Part shown: positions 27,604 to 37,897 of the stretch, one piece after another | How positions within the stretch are numbered: the first letter of the stretch is position 1 | Layout: each line of letters opens with the position of its first letter | Assembly (NCBI RefSeq): GCF_004341365.1 | Contig: NZ_SLXH01000001.1 | Span: 62,001-126,000, forward strand | Length of the DNA: 64,000 bases | Source: Simplicispira metamorpha | GTDB lineage: Bacteria; Pseudomonadota; Gammaproteobacteria; Burkholderiales; Burkholderiaceae_C | Direction of reading: 5' to 3' | Made by a program: the position numbers and the translations under genes | The notes under the pieces: model-generated | Database searches by the model: none | Seen by the model: only the letters and a program-made list of their open reading frames with translations | Told to the model about the DNA's origin: nothing

Positions 27604-29099
27604 TCCAGGCCCTCCTCTACCAGTTCGGCGGCGCGCAGCAGGGCGCGGGCTTTGTGTTCGGTCTCTTTCCATTCCAGCTCGGGCACCGAGTCGGCCACCA
27701 CCCCGGCGGCGGCCTGCACGTAGAGCTGGCCGTCTTTGATGATGCCGGTGCGAATCGCAATGGCCACGTCCATGTCGCCGGCGTAGCTGAGGTAGCCGCA
27801 GGCACCGCCGTAAATGCCGCGCTTGCTGGGCTCCAACTGGTCGATCAGCTCCATCGCGTGCACCTTGGGCGCGCCGGTGAGCGTGCCCGCCGGGAAGGTG
27901 GCCTTGAGCACATCCATGCTGGTCATGCCCTCGTTGAGGATGCCCTCGACGTTGCTGACGATGTGCATGACGTGGCTGTAACGCTCCACCACAAAGGCTT
28001 CGGTCACTTTGACGCTGCCGGTTTTGGCGATGCGGCCAATGTCGTTGCGTGCCAGGTCAATCAGCATGACGTGCTCAGCGCGCTCTTTGGGGTCGTTGAT
28101 GAGTTCGACCTCGGCGGCCTTGTCCAGCTCGGGCGTGGCACCCCGGGGGCGGGTGCCCGCCAGCGGACGGATGGTGATTTTTTGCCCCTCGGGCGTGCTT
28201 TCCTGGCGCACCAGAATTTCCGGGCTGGCGCCGACGACGTGGAAGTCACCAAAGTGGTAGTAGTACATGTACGGCGACGGGTTCAGCGAACGCAGCGCGC
28301 GGTACAAGGACAGGGGCGACTCGGTGTAGCGCTTGTGGATGCGCTGGCCCACCTGCACCTGCATGAAGTCGCCTGCGGCAATCAGGCCCTTGGCCTGCTC
28401 GACGGCGGCCAGGTAGTCCGCTTTGGCAAAGCTGCGCTGGGCCGGGTGGCTCTCGGTGGGCAAGACCCGGGGTGCGCTGACCGAATACTGCAACTGCTCC
28501 TTGAGCTGGCGCAGGCGCTTTTTGGCCTGCGTGTACGCCTCGGGCTGGGCCGGGTCGGCATAGACAATCAGGTAGAGCTTGCCCGAGAGGTTGTCGATGA
28601 CGGCCAGCTCCTCGCACTGCAACAGCAGGATGTCGGGGCAGCCCAGGGTGTCGGGCGGGCAGGTGGATGCCAGCTTTTTCTCGATGTAGCGCACGGCGTC
28701 GTAACCGAAGTACCCCGCCAGACCACCGCAAAAGCGCGGCAAGCCCGGGCGCAGTGCCACCTTGAAGCGCTTTTGGTAGGTCTCGATGAAGTCCAACGGG
28801 TTGCCGCGCGCGGTTTCCACCACCACGCCATCGGTCACCACCTCGGTCTGGGCGGCATCGCCAAAGCCGCTGGCACGCAAGAGCGTGCGCGCGGGCAGGC
28901 CAATGAAGCTGTAGCGGCCAAAACGCTCGCCGCCCACGACCGATTCGAGCAAAAAGCTGTATTGGCCACCATCTTTGGCATGGGCCAGCTTCAGGTACAG
29001 CGACAGCGGAGTTTCCAAGTCCGCAAAGGCTTGCACCATGAGCGGAATACGGTTGTAGCCCGCAAGGGCCAGGCTTTTGAATTCAAGTTCTGTGATCAC
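27600..29099 (-). CDS. trpE: TrpE: anthranilate synthase component I
   Basis: 499 residues. The N-terminal regulatory part has P-L-S-L-Y-L-K-L and [18 protein letters not shown], the tryptophan feedback site. The C-terminal chorismate-binding domain has [35 protein letters not shown] and Y-G-G-A-C-G-Y. It makes anthranilate from chorismate with TrpG-derived ammonia. It is the first gene of the operon in this arrangement; its 345-base upstream region is shared with a divergent sulfatase-fold gene. I see no leader peptide with tandem Trp codons. Confidence 0.98.
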   Translation of the reverse strand: MITELEFKSLALAGYNRIPLMVQAFADLETPLSLYLKLAHAKDGGQYSFLLESVVGGERFGRYSFIGLPARTLLRASGFGDAAQTEVVTDGVVVETARGNPLDFIETYQKRFKVALRPGLPRFCGGLAGYFGYDAVRYIEKKLASTCPPDTLGCPDILLLQCEELAVIDNLSGKLYLIVYADPAQPEAYTQAKKRLRQLKEQLQYSVSAPRVLPTESHPAQRSFAKADYLAAVEQAKGLIAAGDFMQVQVGQRIHKRYTESPLSLYRALRSLNPSPYMYYYHFGDFHVVGASPEILVRQESTPEGQKITIRPLAGTRPRGATPELDKAAEVELINDPKERAEHVMLIDLARNDIGRIAKTGSVKVTEAFVVERYSHVMHIVSNVEGILNEGMTSMDVLKATFPAGTLTGAPKVHAMELIDQLEPSKRGIYGGACGYLSYAGDMDVAIAIRTGIIKDGQLYVQAAAGVVADSVPELEWKETEHKARALLRAAELVEEGLE

Positions 29100-29444
29100 G
29101 GGAGAGGTTCCCTGCTGGGGTGGCGCGTGGGGCAGGCAAAAGGTGGTGCCGCGCAGCGCCGCTGTTCATGCAATCGGCCTGCGCGCGCGGTGCGGGTGCG
29201 GGGCCGGAGGGGGGCACGCCGGGCGGTGCCCCGGGTGCGGTCAAGCGTTCAGGCGTGCAGGCTTTCGCCAGGGCCAGGCTCCCCGGTCACTGCGACCTGT
29301 GATGAACACGCGGTGGATGAACATGGGCCAAAGTGTAGCAAAGGAAAATTAGATTTCTGTATGCCATATCCTCGCCAGAATTGCAGTCCAGAAACCGCAT
29401 AGCGTCAATTGTTCTGAACGAATCTGCCCGTTTGCTGTAATTTT
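29100..29444. other. Divergent intergenic region of trpE and the sulfatase-fold gene
   Basis: No gene found. The trpE-proximal half is GC-rich and holds a hairpin with stems GGGGCAC and GTGCCCC (about 29213-29236). The other half (from about 29320) is clearly richer in A/T and runs into the sulfatase-fold gene. A possible trpE -10 (TACACT on the minus strand, 29332-29337) has no convincing -35. A short minus-strand reading frame starting at the CAT near 29168 contains no Trp codon, so an attenuation leader is not supported. Confidence 0.5.
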
Positions 29445-31217
29445 GTGTACCCACTCATTTGTTTCAAGATACTTCTGTTGATCGCCACCGTAGCACTGCG
29501 TAGTACGGCGATTACCTCACTCACCACAACCTATCTCGGTGAGAGCGGCAGATACGCCAGTGCTGCCTTGGTGTACGACACCCGCTGGATAGCGCTGTGT
29601 GGTTTGCTGATGCTGCTCAGCTACGCCACACGCAATCGCTGGGTTTGGGGGTGTCTACAGTGGCTTTCCGGTGGCGTAATTGCACTGGCTGTGTTGGATC
29701 TCTACATTTTTCAGACCACTTGGCAGCGCCTGAGCTGGGATGGCGTTATCACCTTTGGTGGCGAATGGTCGGCAGCGGTTGACCTTTTTGTCAAAAACCT
29801 CCACAAGCCCGATGTTTTGGCCTGTTCGGCCCTGCTCGGTGTAGCGCTGTTGTTGCTTCTGGCAGAGCCGGTGGTTCTGTGGCGCTTGCCTCCCCTCAAA
29901 AGTCCGCGCCGGGTTTACGTGGCTTTGGGCTCGCCTGCTTTGCTGGCGTTGGCCGTGGCGCCAACCCCTTGGCTTGAATCCAGAGCGCTGGGAACGATCA
30001 AGCCCTTGGCAGTCGATGTGTTGACCTACCAATGGGCGTACAGCACGCCGCCAGCGGTGGATGCAGCCACCAAAGCGGCCTTTATCGAACGTTACGCTGC
30101 ACTGCACCCAGCCGCCCAGCCGCAGTGCCCTGCCGGCTGGAGCCGACAAGGGCACGTGGTACTGGTCATCATGGAGTCGCTTTCGTCCCACCACAGTCTG
30201 CGCGTGGCCGGACTACACGATTGGACCCCCAAGATCGATGAAATTTTTGCTCCTGGCTGGACGTTCAAAAATTTTTACGCAAATGGATTCAGAACCGATT
30301 TGGGGTTGGCGGCAATCCTGACAGGAGTGGAACCGGTTGCGGGTGATGCAACAGGGTCTTCTATCTACCTGAATGCGCCTGGCGCCAAAGCGCTTCCAGC
30401 ACGTCTGAGGCACCATGGATACAGCACCCATTTCATTTCCGGCAGCTCGCTGTTTTTTCTGGATATTGACCAGTGGCTTCCGGGGATTGGCTTTGAGCAT
30501 TTGCATGGGCCCCAGCCTGCCCCTGGCGAGACAAAGCAAAACTACGCTTTTCAAGTCTGGCCCGATCAGCAGACCTACGATGCCACCTTGAAGATCATGC
30601 AACAGACGCCTGCGCCGGGCCTGTTCGTTGTTAACACAATGTCCAGCCACATGCCCTACCAACATCAGGAAACTCTTGAGAGGGGCGAGCAGGCGGCGAT
30701 GGCATACGCAGATCAAGCGTTCGCTGATTTTTATCGCCAGTTGGAACGGCAAGGTTTTTTTCGGCAAGGCGGCTTGCTGGTGTTGACAGGCGATCACCGC
30801 TCCATGACGCCCATCAGCGCAGAAGAGCGGGATCGCTACGGAGCCTCTGCTCCAGCGCGGGTTCCTTTGTTTGTCTTGGCAGAGAACCTTCCGCCCCTGT
30901 CAGTCTCCCTTATTACAACACCGCTGCAACAGGCGGATTTGCCAGCATCTTTGGAGTATTGGGCTGGTAGCAGTGCCTGCCTACAGTGGCGCCAACGCAA
31001 CATTTTTGCCCTGTCTGTTGAACAGCCACAGCGCTGTATCGTCCATATGCGGGGGGATAACCAAAGATACCTGAACATTTTTTGTGGAGAGCGCATGGTG
31101 GAAGTGGAAATGAGCGCCCAAGGCGCACAGGCGACCACGGACCAGCAGCAACCACCGGGTCTCAGCGAGGCCCTGGACGACCTGATTGCACGGCGTCTGG
31201 GCATGCAGCTGCATTGA
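29445..31217 (+). CDS. Membrane sulfatase-fold enzyme (LTA synthase/phosphoethanolamine or phosphoglycerol transferase-like)
   Basis: 590 residues from a GTG at 29445 with no clear ribosome site, so the true start may differ. About four or five N-terminal membrane segments lie in residues 5-175; a periplasmic alkaline-phosphatase-fold domain follows from about 235. Likely metal and nucleophile residues: Glu244 (V-I-M-E-S-L-S), Thr284 (G-F-R-T-D-L-G), His402 (S-S-H-M-P-Y) and Asp450-His451 (T-G-D-H-R-S-M). This pattern fits LtaS/OpgB/EptA-type transferases acting on lipid-linked head groups. The gene is AT-richer than its neighbours (for example 22 G/C in 30241-30300) and runs against the trp genes between gph and trpE, suggesting insertion. 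Confidence 0.8.
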   Translation: MYPLICFKILLLIATVALRSTAITSLTTTYLGESGRYASAALVYDTRWIALCGLLMLLSYATRNRWVWGCLQWLSGGVIALAVLDLYIFQTTWQRLSWDGVITFGGEWSAAVDLFVKNLHKPDVLACSALLGVALLLLLAEPVVLWRLPPLKSPRRVYVALGSPALLALAVAPTPWLESRALGTIKPLAVDVLTYQWAYSTPPAVDAATKAAFIERYAALHPAAQPQCPAGWSRQGHVVLVIMESLSSHHSLRVAGLHDWTPKIDEIFAPGWTFKNFYANGFRTDLGLAAILTGVEPVAGDATGSSIYLNAPGAKALPARLRHHGYSTHFISGSSLFFLDIDQWLPGIGFEHLHGPQPAPGETKQNYAFQVWPDQQTYDATLKIMQQTPAPGLFVVNTMSSHMPYQHQETLERGEQAAMAYADQAFADFYRQLERQGFFRQGGLLVLTGDHRSMTPISAEERDRYGASAPARVPLFVLAENLPPLSVSLITTPLQQADLPASLEYWAGSSACLQWRQRNIFALSVEQPQRCIVHMRGDNQRYLNIFCGERMVEVEMSAQGAQATTDQQQPPGLSEALDDLIARRLGMQLH

Positions 31218-31231
31218 CCCCACGCAGACAC

Positions 31232-31298
31232 ACTATTCAATCCTGAATTGATAGCTGCTTGCGCACATCCAGAAAGGGCTGGAGGCGTTTTTTTCTGT
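31232..31298 (+). repeat. Interspersed repeat, copy 7
   Basis: Starts 14 bases after the sulfatase-fold stop (ACTATTCAATCCTGAATTG), continues ATAGCTGCTTGCGC ... GGGCTGGAGGCGTTTTTTTC. It ends in a run of seven T, so this copy could act as an intrinsic terminator for the upstream gene. Confidence 0.85.
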
Positions 31299-31302
31299 AT
31301 TT

Positions 31303-31998
31303 TTATGCCAGCAGCGCCAGCGAACCCACCCAGCCATCGGCATCCACATCGGTGGCGGGCTGGCCGTGGTTGTAGCCGTAGGTGACCAGCACCACAGGGC
31401 AGCCTGCGGCGCGCGCGGCCTGGGCGTCGTTGCTGGAGTCGCCCACCATCAGCGTGCGCGCGAGCGCGCTGCCCAGGGCGGCGCAGGTTTTGACCAGCGG
31501 CAGCGGGTCGGGCTTTTTGCGCTCGAAGGCGTCGCCGCCAAACACCTGGTCAAAGAAGCCGTCCAGCCCCTTGGCGCGCAGCAGCGGCAGCGCAAAGGCG
31601 GTGGGCTTGTTGGTCAGGCAAGCCAGGCGCAGGCCCGCACTGCGCAGCGCGTGCAAGCCTTCAGGCACGCCGGGATAGACCTGTGCATATTGCCCGTTGA
31701 TGGCCAGGTAGTGGTGCTGGTAGCGCGCCCAGGCCTGCGGGTAAATTGCTTCTGTATTGATAGCTGCTGGCGCTTGTCCAGCTTGGGCTAGCACGTGGTG
31801 GAGTACTGATTTGATCAGGTGTTCCGAGCCCTTGCCCACCATGCGTTCGATGTGGGTGCGCTCAATGCCCGGCAGCGCCAGATCGTCCAGCATGCGGCCC
31901 AGGGCCTGGGCAAAATCGCCCAGCGTATCGACCATGGTGCCATCGAGGTCGATGATGGCGGCGTCGAAGGCGGCAGGGTTCAGGGGCAGGGCAATCAT
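31303..31998 (-). CDS. gph: Gph: phosphoglycolate phosphatase
   Basis: 231 residues, HAD superfamily. Motif I D-L-D-G-T-M-V-D-T, motif II near C-L-T-N-K-P, motif III K-K-P-D-P-L-P and motif IV V-G-D-S-S-N-D are all present, with a helical cap between I and II. It dephosphorylates 2-phosphoglycolate formed by oxidative DNA damage or RuBisCO. Residues about 69-86 (A-Q-A-G-Q-A-P-A-A-I-N-T-E-A-I-Y) are encoded by an inverted repeat copy inside the cap, an in-frame insertion that the usual family length tolerates. It pairs with rpe upstream on the same strand, as in other Burkholderiales. Confidence 0.95.
   Translation of the reverse strand: MIALPLNPAAFDAAIIDLDGTMVDTLGDFAQALGRMLDDLALPGIERTHIERMVGKGSEHLIKSVLHHVLAQAGQAPAAINTEAIYPQAWARYQHHYLAINGQYAQVYPGVPEGLHALRSAGLRLACLTNKPTAFALPLLRAKGLDGFFDQVFGGDAFERKKPDPLPLVKTCAALGSALARTLMVGDSSNDAQAARAAGCPVVLVTYGYNHGQPATDVDADGWVGSLALLA
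31744..31792 (+). repeat. Interspersed repeat, copy 8 (inside gph, antisense to it)
   Basis: TTCTGTATTGATAGCTGCTG then GCGCTTGTCCAGC on the plus strand, inside the minus-strand gph coding region and in frame with no stop. The left half is the clear part; the right half is truncated after GGGCTAGC. Confidence 0.75.
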
Positions 31999-32020
31999 GG
32001 GGTACGAAAAAAGTCAGTCC

Positions 32021-32046
32021 AAGAAAAAAGGCCCGCGCGGGGCCTT
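32021..32046 (-). terminator. Intrinsic terminator after rpe
   Basis: On the minus strand a perfect 7-bp stem AAGGCCC (loop GCGCG-like) GGGCCTT is followed by a run of T (plus-strand A run at 32024-32029). It lies 21 bases past the rpe stop and before the gph start, so rpe and gph may be only partly cotranscribed. Confidence 0.75.
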
Positions 32047-32066
32047 GCCAGGGTGTGGGAGGGTGC

Positions 32067-32747
32067 TCAGGCCAGCGCGCTGCGCATGGCGTCGATCACG
32101 CTGCGGTAGTCCGGCTGGCCAAAGATGGCGCTGCCAGCCACAAACGTGTCGGCACCGGCATCGGCGGCGCGGCGGATGTTGCCCTCTTTGATGCCGCCGT
32201 CCACCTCCAGGCGGATGTCTTTGCCGCTGGCATCGATGCGCTTGCGCACGGCCTCGATCTTGCGCAGCGCCGAGTCGATAAAGCCCTGGCCACCAAAGCC
32301 GGGGTTGACGCTCATGATGAGGATGAGGTCGATGTCCTCGATCACCCAGTCCAGCACATCCAGCGGCGCTGCCGGATTGAACACCAGCCCGGGCTTGACG
32401 CCCTGGGCACGGATGGCCTGGATGCTGCGGTGGACGTGGGTGGAGGCATCGGGGTGGAAGCTGATGTAGTCGGCACCGGCCTGGGCAAACGCGGCGGCCA
32501 GCGCATCGACGGGCTGCACCATCAGGTGTACGTCAATGGGCACGGCCACCCCGTCGGGCGTGACGGCGTGGGGCTTCAAAGCCTGACACACCATGGGGCC
32601 AAACGTGAGGTTGGGCACGTAGTGGTTGTCCATGACGTCGAAGTGAACCCAGTCGGCGCCCGCAGCAATGACGCTGCGGACTTCATCGCCCAGGCGGGCG
32701 AAATCGGCGGACAGGATGGAAGGGGCAATGCGGTAGGTACGGCTCAT
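32067..32747 (-). CDS. rpe: Rpe: ribulose-phosphate 3-epimerase
   Basis: 226 residues, (beta/alpha)8 barrel. It interconverts ribulose-5-P and xylulose-5-P (pentose phosphate pathway). Family motifs: A-P-S-I-L-S-A-D-F near the start, [31 protein letters not shown] and E-V-D-G-G-I, which include the metal ligands and catalytic aspartates. The start at 32745-32747 opens the conserved M-S-R-T-Y-R-I-A-P; the open frame upstream overlaps apaG on the other strand and is not coding. Only 30 bases separate it from divergent apaG. Confidence 0.98.
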   Translation of the reverse strand: MSRTYRIAPSILSADFARLGDEVRSVIAAGADWVHFDVMDNHYVPNLTFGPMVCQALKPHAVTPDGVAVPIDVHLMVQPVDALAAAFAQAGADYISFHPDASTHVHRSIQAIRAQGVKPGLVFNPAAPLDVLDWVIEDIDLILIMSVNPGFGGQGFIDSALRKIEAVRKRIDASGKDIRLEVDGGIKEGNIRRAADAGADTFVAGSAIFGQPDYRSVIDAMRSALA

Positions 32748-32777
32748 GGCAGGAATTGTCGCAGTTACTATTCGGTC

Positions 32778-33185
32778 ATGCCAAAGTACCAATTTGAGGT
32801 CGAAGCACAGCCCGAGTACCTGCCACGGCAGTCGTCGCCCGAGGCCGGGGTGTTCAGCTTTTCTTACACCATCACCATCACCAACACGGGTGATATCGCG
32901 GCGCAGCTGGTGTCGCGCCACTGGATCGTCAGCGATGCACAAGGCCACACCGAAGAGGTCAAGGGCCTGGGCGTGGTGGGCCAGCAGCCGCTGCTCAAGC
33001 CCGGCGAAGCCTTCCAGTACAGCAGCGGCTGCCAGTTGCGCACGCCCAGCGGCACCATGCACGGCAGCTTTCACTGCGTGGCCGACGATGGCGAGGCGTT
33101 TACCTGCCCCATCGCCCTGTTTGTGCTGGAGGCGCTGGACCCCGGCGAGCCCCACCAGCCCCTGAGCGCGAGGGTGTTGCATTGA
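32778..33185 (+). CDS. apaG: ApaG family protein
   Basis: 135 residues, the full length of ApaG, a fibronectin type III-like fold of uncertain biochemical role (linked to Co2+ resistance and Mg2+ efflux in Salmonella, and fused in eukaryotic F-box proteins). Landmarks: [19 protein letters not shown], the G-x-G-V-V-G-x-Q-P-x-L-x-P-G signature, Y-S-S-G-C-Q-L and G-S-F-H-C. Its TGA overlaps the TTG start of the next gene (TTGA), which implies translational coupling to the membrane protein. Confidence 0.96.
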   Translation: MPKYQFEVEAQPEYLPRQSSPEAGVFSFSYTITITNTGDIAAQLVSRHWIVSDAQGHTEEVKGLGVVGQQPLLKPGEAFQYSSGCQLRTPSGTMHGSFHCVADDGEAFTCPIALFVLEALDPGEPHQPLSARVLH

Positions 33186-35167
33186 GCAGCGGGCACAGCG
33201 AGGCGCGCAGCCTGGCCGTCCTGCTGGCGCAGCTTGACCCGCAGGCCGGTCTGGCCGAGCGCCACCTGTGGCTGATTGCCCTGTGCGCCTGGCTGCGCGG
33301 CAACGCCCAGAGCGTGCCCGAGACACTGGAGCGGCTGGCGCTGCTGGTCGATACCGTGCAGGCCCAGCCCGAAACCTGCACGCGGCTGCAAGCGTGGTGG
33401 CAGGCGCTGGCGGGTGCGGTGGACATCACCCCGCTGCTGGCCGACTTTGGCTTTGCGCCCCGCACCGCGCTGTTCAGCGAACTGGCCGAGCGCCTGCGCC
33501 TCAAGCTCCTGCCCAGCAGCCCCGAAACCATCGATGCTGCCGAGCTGTTCACCCTGGCCCTGCCCAGCGCGTTCGATGCGCAGTGGCTGGCCGCCCTGCC
33601 CGACGATCTGGCCCAGCGCCTGGTCGGGCTGTTGTCCGATGGCCCCGGCCTGCACGCGCGCTGGCAGCGCACCCTGCTGGACGCCATGACGTACTGTGCC
33701 GGACAAATCCTCTCCACCGGTTTTGCCCCCGAGCTGCGCCTGCGCATGAGCGAATCCGCGCGCGAGGCCCAGCCTTTTGCCGCGCTGATCCGCGACGTGG
33801 AGAGCCTGCGCATCGAAGTGCTGCACAGCCTGCGCACGCCCGATAGGCTGGAGCAGGCCGCGCAGGGCCTGCGCGAGCGGCTGGACGCCTGCCGCGCGGC
33901 CGCCACCACGGTGTACGCGCACTTTGAAGAAAACGGTATCTCGGTCGGCCTGGTGTTCCGGCTGCGCCAGCTGCGCGCGCGCATCGTGCGGGTGCGTGAG
34001 CTGCTCGAATGCGTGCTCTCGCCCACCCCGGCGCTGCACGCGGCGCGCCTGCTGGGGCATCTGGTGCAGGTGGCGCAGGAGCGCCACAGCCTGCGCGCGG
34101 TGCTGGCCACCAATTCGTCGTTGCTGGCGGCCAAGGTGGCCGAGCGCAGCGCTGAAACCGGCGAGCACTACATCACCCGCACCCGCGCCGAATACCTGGC
34201 CATGGTGCGCAACGCTGCCGGTGGCGGGGCAGTGATGGCCTTCACCACGCTGGCCAAGTTTGCGCTGTACGGGTTGGCGCTGTCGGCGTTCTGGGGTGGT
34301 TTTTGGGCGGGCATCAATTACGCGGTGAGCTTCGTGCTCATCCAGCTGCTGCATTTCACGGTGGCCACCAAGCAGCCTGCCATGACGGCGCCCGCCATGG
34401 CCGCCAAGCTCAAAGACCTGGGCAGCGGCGAGGCCATCAGCGATTTTGTCGATGAGGTGGCGCACCTGGTGCGCTCGCAGGTGGCGGCAGTGCTGGGCAA
34501 TGTGCTGGTCGTGTTTCCGGCGGTGCTGGGGCTGTGCCTGCTGATAGCGCAGTTCACGGGCACCCCGGCCATCAGCGCCAAAGAGGCTGCCCATGTGCTG
34601 GAGGCCCAGCACCTGCTGGGGCCATCGCTGTTTTTTGCGGCCTTCACCGGGGTGCTGCTGTTTGTCTCCAGCATCATTGCGGGCTGGACAGAAAACTGGT
34701 TTGTGCTGCACCGGCTCGATTCGGCCATGCGCTACAACCCCCGCATCACCGCCTTGCTGGGCAGCGCACGGGCGGCGCGCTGGGCGCACTTTTTGCGCAA
34801 CAACATCTCGGGGCTGGCCGCCAATATCTCGTTGGGCCTGATGCTGGGCCTGGTGCCCGCGTTTGCGGGCTTTTTTGGCCTGGGTCTGGATGTGCGCCAC
34901 GTCACGCTGTCCACCGGCCAGGTCGGTGCAGCCGCTGCCAGCCTGGGGCTGGGCGTGCTGCAGCAAAGCGCTTTCTGGTGGGCTATGGCCACCCTTCCCC
35001 TGCTCGGCGCCATCAATGTGAGCGTGAGCTTTTACCTGGCGTTCTTGCTGGCGCTGCGCGCCCAGAACGTCAGCGGCGTAGAGCGCACGCGCCTCTACGC
35101 CGCCATCCGATCGCGTCTGCGCACAGCTCCCCTGAGCTTTTTCCTGCCCAGTCGCCAGGCTTCCTGA
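33182..35167 (+). CDS. Gcr-family membrane protein (annotated elsewhere as site-specific recombinase)
   Basis: 661 residues starting at TTG (33182), overlapping the apaG stop. The N-terminal ~330 residues are helical and soluble-looking; the C-terminal half has about six hydrophobic segments (near 345-385, 430-455, 475-505, 545-570, 580-600). This is the SpecificRecomb/Gcr family. I see no tyrosine- or serine-recombinase catalytic motif, and the membrane half argues against DNA strand exchange, so the inherited name should be treated with caution. The real function is unknown. The coupling to apaG is the only contextual hint. Confidence 0.8.
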   Translation: MSSGHSEARSLAVLLAQLDPQAGLAERHLWLIALCAWLRGNAQSVPETLERLALLVDTVQAQPETCTRLQAWWQALAGAVDITPLLADFGFAPRTALFSELAERLRLKLLPSSPETIDAAELFTLALPSAFDAQWLAALPDDLAQRLVGLLSDGPGLHARWQRTLLDAMTYCAGQILSTGFAPELRLRMSESAREAQPFAALIRDVESLRIEVLHSLRTPDRLEQAAQGLRERLDACRAAATTVYAHFEENGISVGLVFRLRQLRARIVRVRELLECVLSPTPALHAARLLGHLVQVAQERHSLRAVLATNSSLLAAKVAERSAETGEHYITRTRAEYLAMVRNAAGGGAVMAFTTLAKFALYGLALSAFWGGFWAGINYAVSFVLIQLLHFTVATKQPAMTAPAMAAKLKDLGSGEAISDFVDEVAHLVRSQVAAVLGNVLVVFPAVLGLCLLIAQFTGTPAISAKEAAHVLEAQHLLGPSLFFAAFTGVLLFVSSIIAGWTENWFVLHRLDSAMRYNPRITALLGSARAARWAHFLRNNISGLAANISLGLMLGLVPAFAGFFGLGLDVRHVTLSTGQVGAAAASLGLGVLQQSAFWWAMATLPLLGAINVSVSFYLAFLLALRAQNVSGVERTRLYAAIRSRLRTAPLSFFLPSRQAS

Positions 35168-35220
35168 CCAGGGCATAGCCCTGGCCGTTGCCGCAGCGCG
35201 TGCCGCTGTCCTACAGCGGC
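35168..35220 (+). other. Two tandem hairpins after the Gcr-family gene
   Basis: CCAGGGC-ATA-GCCCTGG begins at the base after the TGA (35168-35184), and GCCGCTG-TCCTA-CAGCGGC follows (35202-35220). Both stems are perfect 7-mers, but no T run follows either, so they may stabilise the 3' end or act with Rho. The rest of the 180-base gap before the antiporter shows nothing recognisable. Confidence 0.55.
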
Positions 35221-35347
35221 GCATCTGCAACCAACGGTAAATTCAGGCCATCGCGCGGGTTGATGCTGCCGCCCTTGGCGGGGCGTCCGTCAGCCCTTTC
35301 CTCCCCCAAAGCGGGCGCTGCCCGCTTGACGCACAAGGACGCAAGAC

Positions 35348-36604
35348 ATGAACGAGATTCTGACCTTCTGGGCGCAGTGGCTGCGGCCCTCCGCCGGGCT
35401 GCCCACGGTGCAATGGTCTTTGCTGCTGGCCGTGGCCACCATCGCGGGCTACCTGTTCCAGCGCCACATCGGCTTGCCCAAGGTGGTGGGCTATTCACTG
35501 GTGGGCACACTGGCCGGTCTGGCAGGCTTCAGCGGCGCGGTCTGGCCGCTGCAAGGCATAGGGCTGTTTCTGCTGGAGCTGGGCATTTCGCTGGTGCTGT
35601 TCGAGTGCGGGGCGCGCATTCCGTTGCGCTGGTTCCGGCACAACCCCATGGTGCTGGTGCAAAGCATTGCCGAGTCGGCCCTGACTTTCTTTGCCGTGTA
35701 CTGGGCACTGCTGTGGCTGCAAGTGCCCGAGCGCGCTGCGGGCCCGCTGGCCGTGGTGGCGCTGGCAGCATCGCCTGCCGTGCTTACCCGTGTGGTCAAC
35801 GACACGCGCGCCGCCGGCCCGGTGACCGAGCGCGCCATCGTGCTGGCCACGCTGTCCACGCTGTACGCCCTGACGCTGGGCAGTGCGCGCGCTGAACTGA
35901 TCAACCGGCCTTCCATCACGTTCATGGACACGGTGTACCCGGTGATGGTGGTACTAGGCGTGTCGGTGGTGGTGGCAGCACTGCTGGCGCTGGTGCTGCG
36001 CATGGCGCTGCGCTTTATGAGCCCCACCAGCGAGAACACCTCCATCTTGCTGCTGGCGCTGATTGCCGCAGGCACTGCCGTGGCTGCGCACATGGGTGGC
36101 TCGGCGCCGCTGGCGGCACTGCTGGGCGGCATGCTGCTCAAGCAGCTCAACCCGCGCCCCTGGGCCTGGCCGCGCCAGTTGGGCACGGCCTCGTCGTTGC
36201 TGACCATGCTGATGTTCGTGCTGGTCTCCACCGTAGCGGCGCAGGCCGACTGGAGCGGCCCGGTCGCTGGCGTAGTGCTGGCGCTGATTGGCGTGCGCCT
36301 GCTGGCCAAGGTGGTGGGCGTGGGCCTGGGCAACGTGGGCAGCGGCGCCAGCTGGCGCCAGGCGCTGTGGGTGGGCGCCGCCATGACGCCCATGTCGTCC
36401 ATTGCCCTGTTGATTGCCTCGCAGTTCGTCATGGCCTCGCCTTCCACGGGCCACCTGATTGCGCAAATCGCGCTGCCCGCCATCTTGCTGATGGAGGTGC
36501 TGGGCGCAGTGATTGCCACCGTGGCCATTTACCGCGCGGGCGAGAGTTCCAAACCCTGGGCGCCACTGACCCGCAGCGGCGCAGGAGACAACCGTGAGTC
36601 TTGA
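35348..36604 (+). CDS. CPA2-type cation:proton antiporter (KefB/Na+/H+ exchanger family)
   Basis: 418 residues with about 12 hydrophobic segments from residue 22 to the C-terminus and no TrkA-N/RCK domain, so the regulatory part of KefB/C is absent. The family pattern shows in [30 protein letters not shown] and [19 protein letters not shown]. It would exchange K+ or Na+ for H+ across the inner membrane; ion choice is not readable. It overlaps the next gene by 11 bases. Confidence 0.88.
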   Translation: MNEILTFWAQWLRPSAGLPTVQWSLLLAVATIAGYLFQRHIGLPKVVGYSLVGTLAGLAGFSGAVWPLQGIGLFLLELGISLVLFECGARIPLRWFRHNPMVLVQSIAESALTFFAVYWALLWLQVPERAAGPLAVVALAASPAVLTRVVNDTRAAGPVTERAIVLATLSTLYALTLGSARAELINRPSITFMDTVYPVMVVLGVSVVVAALLALVLRMALRFMSPTSENTSILLLALIAAGTAVAAHMGGSAPLAALLGGMLLKQLNPRPWAWPRQLGTASSLLTMLMFVLVSTVAAQADWSGPVAGVVLALIGVRLLAKVVGVGLGNVGSGASWRQALWVGAAMTPMSSIALLIASQFVMASPSTGHLIAQIALPAILLMEVLGAVIATVAIYRAGESSKPWAPLTRSGAGDNRES

Positions 36605-37718
36605 AGCCTTTACCCAATCTGAACCGCTGACGCTGGGCGTCGAGCTGGAGTTGCAGCTCGTCAACACCCACGACTACGACCTGGCGCCCTACGCCGAAGA
36701 CATGCTGCGCCTGATGCTCAAAACGCCGCTGCCGGGCAGCGTGGTGCCCGAGATGACCAACAGCATGATCGAAATATCGACCGGCATCTGCCACAGCAGC
36801 AGCGAGGTGCTGGGCCAGCTGAGCCAGATCCGCGACGCGCTGGTCAAAAGCGCCGACAAGCTCAACATCGCCGTGGTGGGCGGTGGCACGCACCCGTTCC
36901 AGCAATGGCACGAGCGGCGCATTTACGACAAGCCACGCTTTCAGGAGCTGTCGCAGCTGTATGGCTACCTCTCCAAACAGTTCACCATCTTTGGCCAGCA
37001 CGTTCACATCGGCTGTCCCGATGCCGATGCGGCGCTGCTCATGCTGCACCGCATGAGCCGCTACATCCCGCACTTCATCGCGCTGTCGGCCTCCAGCCCC
37101 TACGTGCAGGGGCAGGACACGGCGTTTGACTCGGCGCGGCTCAATTCGGTGTTTGCGTTTCCGCTGTCGGGGCGTGCGCCCTGCGTGCTGACCTGGGCCG
37201 AGTTTGAGCAGTACTTCAACAAAATGACCCGCACGGGCGTGGTCAAAAGCATGAAGGACTTTTACTGGGACATCCGGCCCAAGCCCGAGTTCGGCACCAT
37301 CGAAATCCGTGTGTTCGACACGCCCCTGACCATTGAGCGCGCCGCTGCACTGGCCGGTTTTGTGCAATCGCTGGGAGCCTGGTTTCTGGCCGAGCAACCC
37401 TTCACGCCGCAAGAGGACGACTACCTGGTCTATACCTACAACCGCTTCCAGGCCTGCCGCTTTGGCATGGATGCGGTGTACGTAGACCCGGCCAGTGGTG
37501 AGCACATGCCGCTGCGCGAGCACATCATGCGCACCATCGACCAGATTGCCGGCCACGCGGCAGCGCACGGCGCCTCGGGCGCGCTGCACCTGCTGCGCAG
37601 CGAAGCCCACGCGGGCCAAAACGACGCACGCTGGCTGCGCGAGCGCCAGCGCGAAGAGCAATTGCTGGCCGAGGTCAGCCGCCAGGCAGCGCAGCGCTTT
37701 CGCGGCACAGGCGCTTGA
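36594..37718 (+). CDS. YbdK-type carboxylate-amine ligase (glutamate-cysteine ligase family 2)
   Basis: 374 residues starting at GTG with AGGAG upstream, inside the end of the antiporter gene. GCS2 landmarks: [10 protein letters not shown] at the start (metal-binding glutamates), [29 protein letters not shown] and the [16 protein letters not shown] block. YbdK shows weak gamma-glutamylcysteine ligase activity in vitro and its natural role is unsettled. The overlap with a cation antiporter fits the link between thiols and K+ efflux seen in Kef systems, but that is inference. Confidence 0.93.
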   Translation: MSLEAFTQSEPLTLGVELELQLVNTHDYDLAPYAEDMLRLMLKTPLPGSVVPEMTNSMIEISTGICHSSSEVLGQLSQIRDALVKSADKLNIAVVGGGTHPFQQWHERRIYDKPRFQELSQLYGYLSKQFTIFGQHVHIGCPDADAALLMLHRMSRYIPHFIALSASSPYVQGQDTAFDSARLNSVFAFPLSGRAPCVLTWAEFEQYFNKMTRTGVVKSMKDFYWDIRPKPEFGTIEIRVFDTPLTIERAAALAGFVQSLGAWFLAEQPFTPQEDDYLVYTYNRFQACRFGMDAVYVDPASGEHMPLREHIMRTIDQIAGHAAAHGASGALHLLRSEAHAGQNDARWLRERQREEQLLAEVSRQAAQRFRGTGA

Positions 37719-37897
37719 ACCGATGCAGCCAGCACAAGCCGTGTGGTCTGTGCTGGCAGGCGCGCAAATACCGCTGGGCCTGTACCGCGCTCGCATGAAT
37801 AATCGGCGCCCATGCCTGCCTTCCTCCTCACCCATTGCACCCCGCCCACGGCCTTGAGCCATCCGGTGGCTGTGGCGCACCGCGCCCCTGGGTCAGC

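Noticed and set aside
29100-29444. Tryptophan attenuator upstream of trpE
   Set aside because: I found a GC hairpin but no leader peptide with Trp codons and no T run after the hairpin on the trpE strand.
33182-35167. Mobile element based on the recombinase family name
   Set aside because: No catalytic recombinase residues, inverted repeats, attachment sites or insertion scar; it is coupled to the housekeeping gene apaG.
33071-35230. A 719-codon open frame on the minus strand opposite the Gcr-family gene
   Set aside because: Composition is typical of an antisense shadow (His, Gln, Arg, Gly) and the plus strand encodes a coherent membrane protein coupled to apaG.
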